A DNA stretch of 64,000 bases. Origin: HXMU1420-2 sp017643305. GTDB taxonomy: Bacteria; Pseudomonadota; Alphaproteobacteria; Rhodobacterales; Rhodobacteraceae. The notes under the pieces were generated by a model, which ran no database searches, was not told the origin of the DNA, and worked only from the letters and a program-made list of their open reading frames with translations. Positions 43,509 through 53,500 of the stretch are shown piece by piece (position 1 is the stretch's first letter; each line of letters begins with the position of its first letter). The DNA is taken from positions 3,286,001-3,350,000 of the forward strand of contig OZ244249.1 in NCBI GenBank assembly GCA_965217135.1, read 5' to 3'. The translations under genes and the position numbers were made by a program.

Positions 43509-45026
43509 TCAAACATGCGCCACCTCCATTCCGTGAGCGCCACCCATCATCAGGCCAATCTCGTCCACCGTCAGGCCCGATGTGTCCTTGGGCGCGCTCA
43601 GTCGCCCTTCGTTCAGAGCCGCAAAACTATCCGAGATTTCCATCAACTCATCCAGATCCTGGCTGATGCAAATTACCGCCGCACCCTTGGCTGCCAGATC
43701 CAGCAAGGCCTGCCGGATCGCCGCTGCCGCGGCTGCGTCCACGCCCCAGGTGGGCTGGTTCACCACCAGCACTTCCGGATCCTGCAACACCTCGCGCCCA
43801 ATCACGAATTTCTGCAGGTTCCCGCCCGACAGCGACCGCGCCGCGTTGGCCGGGCCGGGCGTGCGTACATCGAACACCTCGATGATCCGCTCGGCAAACC
43901 CCTGCGCCGCGTTCCAGCGCAGGAAGCCCCGGTTTTCCAGCTTTTCCCGCACCGCCCCGGTCAGCAACGCATTTTCCGTCAGGCTCATATCCGGCGCAGC
44001 GGCATGGCCCAGCCGCTCCTCGGGTGCGGCCAGCAGCCCCAGTTTGCGCCGCGCTGTCGGCCCCAGCCGCCCGACCGGTGCGCCCGCCAGCATCACGGCA
44101 TCGGACGGCGTGGAAATCTCTCCCGACAGCACGCCCAGCAATTCATCCTGCCCGTTGCCCGCAACCCCGCCAATGCCCAGGATCTCGCCCTTGCGCACGG
44201 TCAGATGCACGTTCTTCAAGGACGTGCCAAAAGCTGACGGCGACGGCACCGACAGCCCGCTGATATCCAACGCGACGTCCCCCAGCGCGCGGCCTGACCG
44301 TTCCGGAGTTTGCAGGCTGGTGCCCACCATCATTTCCGCCATGTCGCGCGCGGTGGTTTCCGCTGGCACACAGGTGCCCACATTCTGGCCCAGCCGCAGG
44401 ATCGTCGCCGTATCACACAGCTTGCGGATCTCCTCCAGCTTGTGGCTGATATAGAGGATCGAGGTGCCTTCGGATTGTAATTTTTGAAGTGTCTGGAACA
44501 GGATATCCACCTCCTGCGGGGTCAGTACCGAGGTCGGTTCATCCATGATCAGCAGCTTGGGGTCCTGCAACAGACAGCGGATGATCTCCACCCGCTGGCG
44601 TTCCCCGGCGGACAGATCGCCAACCGTGCGATACGGGTCGAGCGGTAGGCCATAGGTTTCACTGACCTCCCGAATGCGGCGGGACAGATCGCGCATGGGC
44701 GGCGGGTCTTCCATGCCCAGCGCGATGTTTTCAGCCACGCTCAGTGCATCGAACAGGGAAAAATGCTGGAACACCATTGCAATGCCATCAGCGCGCGCCG
44801 CGCGCGGTTCGGGCGGCGCAAAGGGTTGACCGCGCAGCAGCATCTGGCCGCTGTCGGGTTTGACCAGCCCGTAGATCATCTTGACCAGCGTGGATTTGCC
44901 CGCGCCGTTTTCGCCCAGCAGCGCGTGCACCTCGCCCACGCCAATGTCGAAGGAAACCGTGTCGTTGGCCACCACACCAGGATAGGCCTTGGTCAGCCCC
45001 TGAATGCTCAGCAGAATGTCGCTCAC
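43509..45026 (-). CDS. ABC transporter ATPase with two nucleotide-binding domains (NupO-like)
   Basis: A 505-aa double ATPase of the sugar/nucleoside type. The first domain has Walker A GENGAGKSTLVK near 38, signature LSAGERQRVEI and Walker B LLIMDEPTSVLTP. The second has a degenerate Walker A, GVAGNGQDELLG, then LSGGNLQKFVIGRE and VLVVNQPTWGVD, where the usual Asp-Glu after the hydrophobic strand is replaced. This asymmetry is usual in the family. The start is a GTG at 45026 with AAGGA upstream; the GTGA overlaps the xdhC stop. A much longer in-frame extension runs antisense-like through xdhC and is not used. Confidence 0.92.
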   Translation of the reverse strand: MSDILLSIQGLTKAYPGVVANDTVSFDIGVGEVHALLGENGAGKSTLVKMIYGLVKPDSGQMLLRGQPFAPPEPRAARADGIAMVFQHFSLFDALSVAENIALGMEDPPPMRDLSRRIREVSETYGLPLDPYRTVGDLSAGERQRVEIIRCLLQDPKLLIMDEPTSVLTPQEVDILFQTLQKLQSEGTSILYISHKLEEIRKLCDTATILRLGQNVGTCVPAETTARDMAEMMVGTSLQTPERSGRALGDVALDISGLSVPSPSAFGTSLKNVHLTVRKGEILGIGGVAGNGQDELLGVLSGEISTPSDAVMLAGAPVGRLGPTARRKLGLLAAPEERLGHAAAPDMSLTENALLTGAVREKLENRGFLRWNAAQGFAERIIEVFDVRTPGPANAARSLSGGNLQKFVIGREVLQDPEVLVVNQPTWGVDAAAAAAIRQALLDLAAKGAAVICISQDLDELMEISDSFAALNEGRLSAPKDTSGLTVDEIGLMMGGAHGMEVAHV

Positions 45027-45964
45027 GCGCGGATATCCTTGTCTTGCTGGTCCTCTACGGACGCGCTGGAAAGAAGCCGCATGGCCACGCCGATTGCAAT
45101 GGCCTGCGGATGTTTGCCCAACTCGGGCGCGCCGATCGGGCAGGTGATGTGCGCGATCGTCTCGGGCGCGTGGCCCAATGCAGCCAGCCGGGACCGAAAG
45201 CGCGCCCATTTGCTGGCCGACCCGATCAACCCGGCAAAACGGAACCCGTGGGACAGCAGCCGGTGGCACAGTTCCAGATCCAGCGCATGGGAATAAGTCA
45301 GCACCAGGTGTTCTGCGTCCCGCGGCGCGTATGCCACAAGCGAGGCGGGGTCCGCCGCTGGTACCACGGTCACACCGGGTGGGCGCTGTTCCGGGAACCG
45401 GTCAGGGGATGTGTCCACCCAGGTGAGCGCGAGGTCCGGCATCGGCGCCAGAACATCCGCCATCGCGCGGCCCACATGACCCGCACCCCAGATCCAGAGC
45501 TGGCGGGTTGGCCGATGCACCGGTTCAATCATCCAGCCTTCCAGCAACTGCGTGTTTGGCGGCAGACCTTGGCTACGGGCCTGGTTCAGCAAACGGCGCA
45601 CCGCAAGCGGCGGCTCCACCGGTCCGGCATCCCCCACGGGTCGAGCGATGACGTCCGTTTCCATCTCGTCCAGATCGGCGGCCTCGTAGTGTTCCGTCAG
45701 CAAGGTCACCGCCCCGCCGCAGCATTGGCCCAGATCAGGGCCCAGCGCGTGGCGGGTCAGGCCGGTCATGCCAGTTCGCGCCGCCTGTGCTGCGGCCAGT
45801 TCCAGCGCGCCGCCACCTATGGTGCCCGATTGACCGCTGGACCAGACCAGCATCGCTGCGCCGACCTCTCGCGGGGAAGACCCGCGCAGGTCTGCGATGA
45901 CCACGCGGGAGACCGCGCCGTGGCGGTCCAGCGCATCCTTCAGCCCGGCCAGATCAAATCCCAT
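45023..45964 (-). CDS. xdhC: Xanthine dehydrogenase accessory protein XdhC
   Basis: A 313-aa XdhC, which binds the molybdenum cofactor, promotes its sulfuration and hands it to XdhB. It shows DLRGSSPREVGAAMLVW near 25, GTIGGGALELAAAQ near 47, GQCCGGAVTLLTE near 78, then the Rossmann-like LWIWGAGHVGRAMADVL near 160 and the C-terminal FRFAGLIGSASKWARFRSRL. ATG 45964 has GGAGG upstream. It overlaps xdhB by 11 nt and the ATPase gene by 4 nt. Confidence 0.94.
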   Translation of the reverse strand: MGFDLAGLKDALDRHGAVSRVVIADLRGSSPREVGAAMLVWSSGQSGTIGGGALELAAAQAARTGMTGLTRHALGPDLGQCCGGAVTLLTEHYEAADLDEMETDVIARPVGDAGPVEPPLAVRRLLNQARSQGLPPNTQLLEGWMIEPVHRPTRQLWIWGAGHVGRAMADVLAPMPDLALTWVDTSPDRFPEQRPPGVTVVPAADPASLVAYAPRDAEHLVLTYSHALDLELCHRLLSHGFRFAGLIGSASKWARFRSRLAALGHAPETIAHITCPIGAPELGKHPQAIAIGVAMRLLSSASVEDQQDKDIRA

Positions 45965-48290
45965 CGCTAATCCTCCGAACCCCATGCCACACCTCCTCCG
46001 CCGTGGCGGGGGCGTTCAGGTATGGATAGGCGCTGCCGCAGGCGGACACGGCATCCGAAAGAGCCAGCCAGGCAGAAATGCCCAGCATGAACGGCGGTTC
46101 ACCGACAGCCTTGGAGCGATAGATGGTCTCTTCCCGGTTCTGGCCATCCCAAAGCTCGACGTTGAACACATCGGGCCGGTCCGAACAGGCGGGGATCTTG
46201 TAAGTCGACGGCGCGTAGGTGCGCAGACGGCCTGCATCGTCCCAAACCAGTTCTTCGGTCGTGAGCCAGCCCGCGCCCTGCACATAGCCGCCTTCGACCT
46301 GGCCAATATCCAGCGCAGGGTTCAAAGACGCGCCCGCATCATGCAGTACATCGGCCCGCAGGATGCGGTATTCACCGGTGAGCGTGTCGATCACCACCTC
46401 AGTCAGCGCGCAGCCATAGGCAAAATAGAAAAACGGGCGACCCTGGCCCTTGATCCGGTCCCATTCGATCTTGGGCGTTTTGTAGAACCCCGTGGCGCTG
46501 AGACTGACACGGCCTTCGTAAACGGCCTGCGCAGCTTCGGCAAAGCTGTAGGCGGCGACGCCCACCTGTACGGTGCCGTCTTGGAACACAACGCTGCCCG
46601 GGCTGACCTGGTGGCGTTCGGCCAGATACGCGGCCATACGGTCGCGGATCGTGTCGCAGGCGGCCTTGACCGCCATGCCGTTCAGATCACTGCCCGACGA
46701 CGCAGCGGTTGCGGAGGTATTGGGCACTTTCGCCGTGTCGGTCGCGGTGATGCGCACAGCTTCCAGCGGAACGCCAAACCGGGCGGCGGCAACCTGCGCG
46801 ACCTTCTGGTTCAGCCCCTGCCCCATTTCCGTGCCACCATGGTTCAGATGGATCGACCCGTCTTGATAGACATGTACCAGCGCACCCGCCTGGTTGAGAT
46901 GGGTCAGCGTGAAGGAGATGCCGAATTTGACCGGGGAAAAGCCCAGACCTTTCTTGAGGATCGGGTTAGCGGCATTCCACTCCGCCACGGCCACCCGGCG
47001 CGCGGCATACTCGGAGGACGCCAGCAAGGCTTCTGTCATGCCATGAAGCTCGAAATCCTCCACCTCCATCCCGTAGGGCGTGGTGTTTGGCTGCAGACCT
47101 GTCGTGACCTCTTGTTTGGCCAGATGCTTTTTTGACGAAGAATCTTGCGGTGGCCGATAGAAATTGCGTTGTCGTATTTCGACCGGATCGATCCCTAGAA
47201 CATGGGCGGCGTGGTCCATGATCCGTTCGATCCCCACCATGCCCTGTGGCCCCCCAAACCCACGATATGCGGTAGCAGATTGCATGTTGGTGCGCAGCCG
47301 GTGGCTCTCAATCCGGGCGGCAGGCAGGAGGTACGCATTGTCTGCATGCAGCATTGCCCGGTCTGCCACGGGCAAGGACAGGTCCTGCGCCCAGCCGCAG
47401 CGGGTGTAGTGTACGAAATCAACGCCGGTGATCCGGCCATCCGCGTCGAAACCGGCCTTGTAGGTGATGCGGAAATCATGCCGTTTGCCGGTGATGACCA
47501 TGTCGTCGTCGCGATCATAGCGCATGGCGCAGGCGCGGCCGGTCAGTCGCGCAGCTACGGCACAAGCCACAGCCAGCGCGTTGCCCTGGCTTTCCTTGCC
47601 GCCAAAACCGCCACCCATACGGCGGGTTTCCACACGGACGCCATGCATTGGCACACCCAGTGCCTCGGCGACCTTGTGCTGGATCTCAGTCGGGTGCTGG
47701 GTGGAGGAGCAGACCATCATGTCGCCGCCTTCCTGCGGCAGCGCCAGCGCGGCCTGACCTTCGAGATAGAAATGCTCCTGCCCGCCCAGCTCGAACGTGC
47801 CTTCGATCATATGCGGCGCGGCAGCGATGGCAGCAGCCGCATCGCCTTTTTCGTAGATGCGCGGGCCTTCTTCGAACCGGCTGTCGGCGGCCAGCGCCGC
47901 ATCGATGGTCAGCAGCGCGTCCAGTTCGCGATAGGTGACGACAGCCGCCCGCACCGCCTTGCGCGCGGCAAGGTGGCTGGTGGCGACCACCAGGAAAACC
48001 GGCTGGCCTACGTAATGCACTGTCCCGTCCGCCAGCAGCGGTTCGTCATGTGCTGACGGAGACACGTCATTGGCAAAGGGCAGATCGGCCGCCGTCAGCA
48101 TCGCCACGACGCCGGGCATTGCGCGCACGGGGTCCAGATCCAGCCCTGTGATCTCCCCATGGGCGATAGTGCTGACCCCGAAAGCGAGATGCAGAGCACC
48201 TGCAGGCAGTGGCGTGTCGTCGACATAGCGGGCCGCACCCGTGACATGCAGGGGTGCGGAATCATGCGGCAGGGGTTTGGTGACGCTCAT
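45954..48290 (-). CDS. xdhB: Xanthine dehydrogenase, molybdenum-binding subunit
   Basis: A 778-aa large subunit carrying the molybdopterin site that hydroxylates hypoxanthine and xanthine to urate. Family blocks are GAARYVDDTPLPAGALHLAF near 18, RMGGGFGGKESQGNALAVA near 207, FRITYKAGFDADGRITGVD, NMQSATAYRGFGGPQGMVG near 335, and HLNHGGTEMGQGLNQKVAQ near 484. The active-site Glu lies in the C-terminal VGEPPFMLGISAWLALSDA near 740. Its ATG overlaps the xdhA stop in ATGA. Confidence 0.95.
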   Translation of the reverse strand: MSVTKPLPHDSAPLHVTGAARYVDDTPLPAGALHLAFGVSTIAHGEITGLDLDPVRAMPGVVAMLTAADLPFANDVSPSAHDEPLLADGTVHYVGQPVFLVVATSHLAARKAVRAAVVTYRELDALLTIDAALAADSRFEEGPRIYEKGDAAAAIAAAPHMIEGTFELGGQEHFYLEGQAALALPQEGGDMMVCSSTQHPTEIQHKVAEALGVPMHGVRVETRRMGGGFGGKESQGNALAVACAVAARLTGRACAMRYDRDDDMVITGKRHDFRITYKAGFDADGRITGVDFVHYTRCGWAQDLSLPVADRAMLHADNAYLLPAARIESHRLRTNMQSATAYRGFGGPQGMVGIERIMDHAAHVLGIDPVEIRQRNFYRPPQDSSSKKHLAKQEVTTGLQPNTTPYGMEVEDFELHGMTEALLASSEYAARRVAVAEWNAANPILKKGLGFSPVKFGISFTLTHLNQAGALVHVYQDGSIHLNHGGTEMGQGLNQKVAQVAAARFGVPLEAVRITATDTAKVPNTSATAASSGSDLNGMAVKAACDTIRDRMAAYLAERHQVSPGSVVFQDGTVQVGVAAYSFAEAAQAVYEGRVSLSATGFYKTPKIEWDRIKGQGRPFFYFAYGCALTEVVIDTLTGEYRILRADVLHDAGASLNPALDIGQVEGGYVQGAGWLTTEELVWDDAGRLRTYAPSTYKIPACSDRPDVFNVELWDGQNREETIYRSKAVGEPPFMLGISAWLALSDAVSACGSAYPYLNAPATAEEVWHGVRRISDGI

Positions 48291-49648
48291 GCCGACACCT
48301 CCAGCACGGAACTGGCAAGCCCAGCGTCTTCGGCAAAATACCTCTGCAACATCGCCTGTGCCGTGCCCAACCGGTAGACAGCGGATGCGCGCATGTCATC
48401 CATCGGGGCGAAATCGGTGGGGAAATGCGCCTGCGCGGTCCGGATGGTGGCTTCGGTCCAGGGCTGGCCCAGCAGCGCTGCTTCGACCTGCGCAGCGCGT
48501 TTCGGCGTGGCCGCCATGCCGCCAAAGGCGATACGAGCGTAAGCGACCTGCCCATCCTCAACCCGGATGTTGAAACACCCAAGGACGGCAGAGATGTCCT
48601 GATCAAACCGTTTCGACAGTTTATAGCATTTCAGCCGGTCGGGCTGGTGCGGGATGCTGACCGCCTCCACAAATTCGCCAGGGGCACGGTCCTGTTTGCC
48701 GTAGTCTATGAAGAAATCTTCGATGGGCAGACTACGACGCGTGTCGCCTTTGCGCAGATGCAAAACCGCATCCAGCGCGATCAAGGCCGGAGGGTTGTCC
48801 CCAATCGGTGACCCATTGGCGATATTGCCGCCGATGGTGGCCGCATTGCGCACCTGGACAGAGGCATATCGGCGGATCATTTCACCGTAGGACGCGAACA
48901 GAGGCGTCACCGCATCGCGAACGGCGTTCATATCTGCCATGGCCCCAATGCGCAGGCTTTCGCCCACGGTTTTGATCTGGCGCAGATCGGTGCAGCCGGA
49001 CAGGAAGATCACCGGGTCCAGATCGCGTAGTGCCTTGTTCACCCAGAGACCAACATCCGTGGCCCCGGCCACCAGCGTGGCATCGGGCTGTTCTGCATAG
49101 ATCGCAGCCAGCTCATCCGAAGATCTTGGCGCGTGGGGGGAAGGTGCGGCAGACGGCGCAGTGGATGTTTCGGCCAGATGCGGCGGCACCGGGTCCTGCG
49201 CGGCAGCCTCCGCCGCGCGAATGATCGGGGCATAGCCGGTGCAGCGGCACAGGTTTCCTGCCAGCGCATCGTCATGGGCGGTATCGCCGTTCACATGCGC
49301 GCTGACCATCGCCATGACAAAGCCAGGCGTGCAGAACCCGCATTGGCTGCCGTGATGGTCCACCATGGCCTGTTGGACCGGATGCAGATCGGGACCAGCG
49401 GCCGCGCCTTCTACCGTCCAGACGGATTTGCCGTTCAGCTGTGGCAGGAACAAGATACAGGCGTTCAGTGACACGGCGCGATCAGGCTCGCGCACCATAA
49501 CAGTGCATGCGCCACAATCGCCTTCGTTGCAGCCTTCCTTGGTGCCGGTCAGCCCACGCGTATTGCGCAGCCAGTCCAACAGCGTATGAGTCGGATCGAC
49601 ACCGCTGAGTTCGACAGTCTCTCCGTTGAGAAGAAAACTGACATCCAT
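48287..49648 (-). CDS. xdhA: Xanthine dehydrogenase, FeS/FAD small subunit
   Basis: A 453-aa subunit. The N-terminal [2Fe-2S] domain has CNEGDCGACTVM near 39; the second cluster uses CGFCTPGFVMAM near 98 and NLCRCTGYAPI near 131. The FAD domain includes LVAGATDVGLWVNKALRDL near 195 and ASVQVRNAATIGGNIANGSP near 261. It passes electrons from the molybdenum site to NAD. It is the first gene of the operon and its start lies in a leader with an imperfect direct repeat. Confidence 0.94.
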   Translation of the reverse strand: MDVSFLLNGETVELSGVDPTHTLLDWLRNTRGLTGTKEGCNEGDCGACTVMVREPDRAVSLNACILFLPQLNGKSVWTVEGAAAGPDLHPVQQAMVDHHGSQCGFCTPGFVMAMVSAHVNGDTAHDDALAGNLCRCTGYAPIIRAAEAAAQDPVPPHLAETSTAPSAAPSPHAPRSSDELAAIYAEQPDATLVAGATDVGLWVNKALRDLDPVIFLSGCTDLRQIKTVGESLRIGAMADMNAVRDAVTPLFASYGEMIRRYASVQVRNAATIGGNIANGSPIGDNPPALIALDAVLHLRKGDTRRSLPIEDFFIDYGKQDRAPGEFVEAVSIPHQPDRLKCYKLSKRFDQDISAVLGCFNIRVEDGQVAYARIAFGGMAATPKRAAQVEAALLGQPWTEATIRTAQAHFPTDFAPMDDMRASAVYRLGTAQAMLQRYFAEDAGLASSVLEVSA

Positions 49649-49986
49649 ATTCGAAACCCGTCGCGTTACCCCGTTTGTCCCTGGTTTGCCCGACCTCGAT
49701 GCGACGTAGAGGCTGGGCGGGATTTGTTGCGTCTAACAGGAAGGTTAGGAAAGCGGGAGCCGTTCTGACAAGCGAAAGCTGTTCTGAGGTTCAGCATTTT
49801 CCCGCCTGACGTGGTGGAATTGGTCAGCTTTTCATCATTTTCTCAATGTTTATCAGAGGCTTGATCCAGCATGCCACCGAACACGATTGAAGCAGTTTCA
49901 AACCAGAGCCGAAAATGCGCGATGTTTATCACGGGTTTGAGAAAGGAATTGGCTCCACCGGGTGCCGGACTATGCCCTTTCTGCGG
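49649..49986. other. 338-bp leader region of the xdh operon
   Basis: No gene is supported. The segment should hold the operon promoter and operator. The most striking pattern is an imperfect 18-bp direct repeat with 19-bp spacing about 105 bp before xdhA. Confidence 0.5.
49751..49787. repeat. Imperfect tandem repeat upstream of xdhA
   Basis: Two 18-nt copies, aagcgggagccgttctga and aagcgaaagctgttctga, start 19 bp apart and agree at 15 of 18 positions. Such spacing of nearly two helical turns suits a dimeric regulator, so this may be an operator of the purine operon. Function is inferred. Confidence 0.4.
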
Positions 49987-50106
49987 TCAGTTCAACTCGC
50001 CCACCATGGCGGTCAGGCTGTCCAACCCGTCAGTCCAGCCGCTGCCATAATCCTCCACCATCTCTGGCCATACGAAGCCGGCAATCTGCAGGTTCACGGC
50101 CCATTT
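49987..50106 (-). pseudogene. C-terminal remnant of an SRPBCC/AHSA1-type gene
   Basis: The minus strand encodes FVWPEMVEDYGSGWTDGLDS followed by LTAMVGELN and a stop, the typical end of an AHSA1-like SRPBCC protein. The rest of the gene is missing. In Rhodobacteraceae and other alphaproteobacteria, ArsR-type regulators are often followed by such a gene; a decayed ArsR gene lies directly upstream here. Confidence 0.6.
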
Positions 50107-50433
50107 TCAGCCTGCCCCATAAGACGCGATTGCCCTTGTAAAGCGTGAGACAGAAGTATCCTGCCCTCCCACCTTCAGCCATATAGTCAGGACCACACGG
50201 CTGAGGGCCTCAATCACGTGGACATCGGAGATGGTGTTGAAATCCAGGCCTTCCTCTGGCCCAGAGCGCGCGGTTTCCTGCTCGCGCAGGTGTTTCAGGT
50301 AAGTCCGCAGTGCATTGTCGTGGGGTATGTGGATTTTGCCAACCGCAACCGGGCCGCGCACCAGCCATTCCGGTACAGCATGGCGACTGGGGTCGGACTG
50401 GGCGGAGAAGAAAGCGTTCAGATGGTTAGCCAT
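50107..50433 (-). pseudogene. Decayed ArsR-family regulator gene
   Basis: A 108-codon frame starts MANHLNAFFSAQSDPSRHAV and continues RGPVAVGKIHIPHDNALRTYLKHLR. This is a recognisable but eroded version of the ArsR winged-helix sequence (usual pattern: ALSDPTRRAVLERL, then RGPASV and TFLKHLRVLE). After about residue 52 the similarity is lost and the wing and dimer helix are absent. The recognition helix has several changed key residues. Loss of function is likely, though a short functional protein cannot be excluded. Confidence 0.6.
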
Positions 50434-50555
50434 TTAGCTTGGTGATCTGCCAAATCCTTATTCTTCAAAACCGTTATCCGTGCGATTCAGTGTTTCCCGC
50501 GCGACACCCACGAAATGTGCTTTCCGATGCGCGGGCCACCTCATATTGTGGTTGT

Positions 50556-53500
50556 ATGACTGTCGATCCCCGATTCATCCACCTCCGCACCCATTCAGAA
50601 TATTCTCTACTGGAAGGCGCGCTGCGGCTGAAAAAGCTGCCGGATTTGTGCAAGAAAACTGGCATGCCTGCGCTGGCCCTGACGGACACGAACAACATGT
50701 TTTCGGCGCTGGAGTTTTCAGTGGTCATGTCGGATGCTGGCATTCAGCCAATCCTCGGCTGCCAGGTGGACCTGCGGTACGTTGCTCCCCAGCCCGGCCA
50801 GACCGCAGCCGCCCCTGCCCCGCTTGTCCTGCTGGCGCAGTCGGAAGCGGGGTATGAAAACCTAATGAAGCTCAACACCTGCCTCTATATCGACAACGCA
50901 GGCGAGATGCCGCATGTCACGCTGGAGCAACTGGCGGCGCATTCAGACGGGCTGATCTGCCTGACTGGCGGGCCGGACGGGCCAGTGGGACGGCTGTTGC
51001 AGGCCAACCAGCGCCCGGCAGCACAAGAACTGGTCACCAAACTGGCGGGGTGGTTCGCCGATCGGCTGTATATCGAACTGCAACGTCATCCGGGCGAAGC
51101 CGGCCAGCCCGAGGCGGAGAAAGCCACCGAACGCGGTCATATAGAAATCGCCTATGCGATGAATCTGCCATTGGTGGCCACCAATGATGTCTATTTTCCC
51201 AATTCGGACATGTACGAGGCGCATGACGCCCTGATCTGCATTGCTGATGGCGCTTATGTGGACCAGCAGGAGGCCCGCCGCCGTCTGACCGCGCAGCACT
51301 ACTTTAAATCCCCGCAGGAAATGGTGACCATGTTCGCCGACCTGCCGGAAGCAATTGAAAACACCGTTGAAATTGCAAAACGCTGTGCATTCATGGCGTA
51401 TCGGCGCGATCCGATCCTGCCACGCTTTGCTGATGACGAGGTGGTCGAACTGCGCCGTCAGGCCGAGCAAGGTCTCAAGGAGCGGCTGGCTGTGATCCCC
51501 CATGCCACCTCCGTTGAGGAATATGAGCAACGTCTGGAGTTTGAGCTGGGCATCATCGAAGGCATGGGCTTTCCCGGTTACTTCCTGATCGTTGCCGACT
51601 TCATCAAATGGGCCAAGGACCATGACATTCCGGTTGGTCCCGGGCGGGGTTCCGGCGCGGGCTCACTGGTGGCCTACGCGCTGACAATCACCGACCTCGA
51701 CCCACTGCGCTATTCGCTGCTGTTTGAACGCTTCCTGAACCCCGAACGGGTCAGCATGCCCGACTTCGACATCGACTTCTGCATGGACCGGCGGGAAGAG
51801 GTGATCCGCTTTGTTCAGGAAAAATATGGCCGCGACAAGGTCGGGCAGATCATTACCTTTGGTGCGCTCCTGTCCAAAGCCGCCGTGCGAGACATCGGCC
51901 GCGTGCTTCAGATGCCCTATGGCCAGGTCGACCGCCTGTCCAAAATGATCCCGGTCGAAGGCGTCAAACCCGTCAGCATCGAAAAGGCACTGAAAGAGGA
52001 ACCCCGCCTCGCCGAAATGGCGCGGGAGGAAGAAGTGGTGGACCGCCTTCTCACCTATGGTCGTCAGGTCGAGGGTCTGCTGCGCAACGCCTCCACCCAC
52101 GCCGCTGGTGTTGTGATCGGAGACAGGCCACTTGATGCGTTGGTGCCGCTCTACCAGGATCCGCGATCAGACATGCCCGCGACCCAGTTCAACATGAAAT
52201 GGGTAGAACAGGCCGGGCTGGTGAAGTTCGACTTTCTTGGCCTGAAGACCCTGACCGTCGTGCAAAACGCCATCGACCTGATCCACAAATCCGGACGCCC
52301 TCTGCATGTAGCCGCCGATGGCACACAACTCTATCGGCCCGCGTCAGGGGCTGAAAACCAGATCAATGCCATCCCGCTCGATGATGAGGCGACCTACAAG
52401 CTCTATGCCGCCGCCAAAACCGTGGCCGTGTTTCAGGTGGAAAGTTCAGGCATGATGGATGCGCTCAAGCGCATGAAACCCACCTGTATCGAAGACATCG
52501 TGGCGCTGGTGGCGCTCTACCGCCCCGGCCCGATGGAAAACATCCCGAAATATTGCGAGGTCAAGAACGGGCTGAGCGAACGGGATTATCTGCACCCTTC
52601 GGTGGACCATATCCTGGACGAGACCCAGGGCATCATCGTCTATCAGGAACAGGTGATGCAGATCGCTCAGGAAATGGCCGGTTATTCGCTGGGCGGCGCC
52701 GACCTGTTGCGCCGCGCGATGGGTAAGAAAATTCAGGAAGCAATGGACGCAGAGCGGCCGAAATTCCTGAAAGGTTCGGCCGAAAACGGTGTAGACGAAG
52801 CCAAAGCGACCGAAGTCTGGAACCTGCTGGACAAGTTCGCCAACTACGGCTTCAACAAATCCCACGCCGCCGCCTATGCCGTGGTCAGCTACCAGACCGC
52901 GTGGCTGAAAACCAACCACCCGGTGGAGTTCATGGCAGGCGTCATGAACTGCGATCTGCACCTGACCGACAAGCTGGCCGTGTATTTCGAAGAGGTCCGC
53001 AAGGGGCTGAAGCTGGACCATGTGCCGCCCTGCGTTAACCGATCTGCAGCAACCTTTGATGTGGCCGAGGGCAAGCTGGTTTATGCCCTTGGCGCGCTGA
53101 AAAATGTTGGTGTGGAGGCGATGCGCCTGATCACCGATGCTCGCTTGGTCGAGGGTCGCGAAAAACCCTTTGCCACACTGTTCGATTTCGCCCGCCGCGT
53201 TGACCTTAAACGCGTGGGCAAACGGCCGCTGGAAATGCTGGCCCGCGCCGGGGCGTTCGACCAGCTGGACCCGAACCGCAGGCGCGTGTTTGAAAGCCTC
53301 GATGCGCTGGTGGGCTATTCCGCTGCGGTCCATGAACAGCGCGGATCGGCGCAGGTATCCCTGTTTGGCGAGGCAGGCGAAGACCTACCGGAGCCACGCC
53401 TGGCCAATGTGCCCGACTGGCTGCCCGCCGAACGGCTGGCAGAAGAATTCAAGGCCGTGGGCTTTTACCTGTCCGGCCATCCGCTGGATGACTACATGGG

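Noticed and set aside
45897..47135. Plus-strand 412-codon frame opposite xdhB/xdhC
   Set aside because: Antisense shadow; xdhB motifs are unambiguous on the minus strand.
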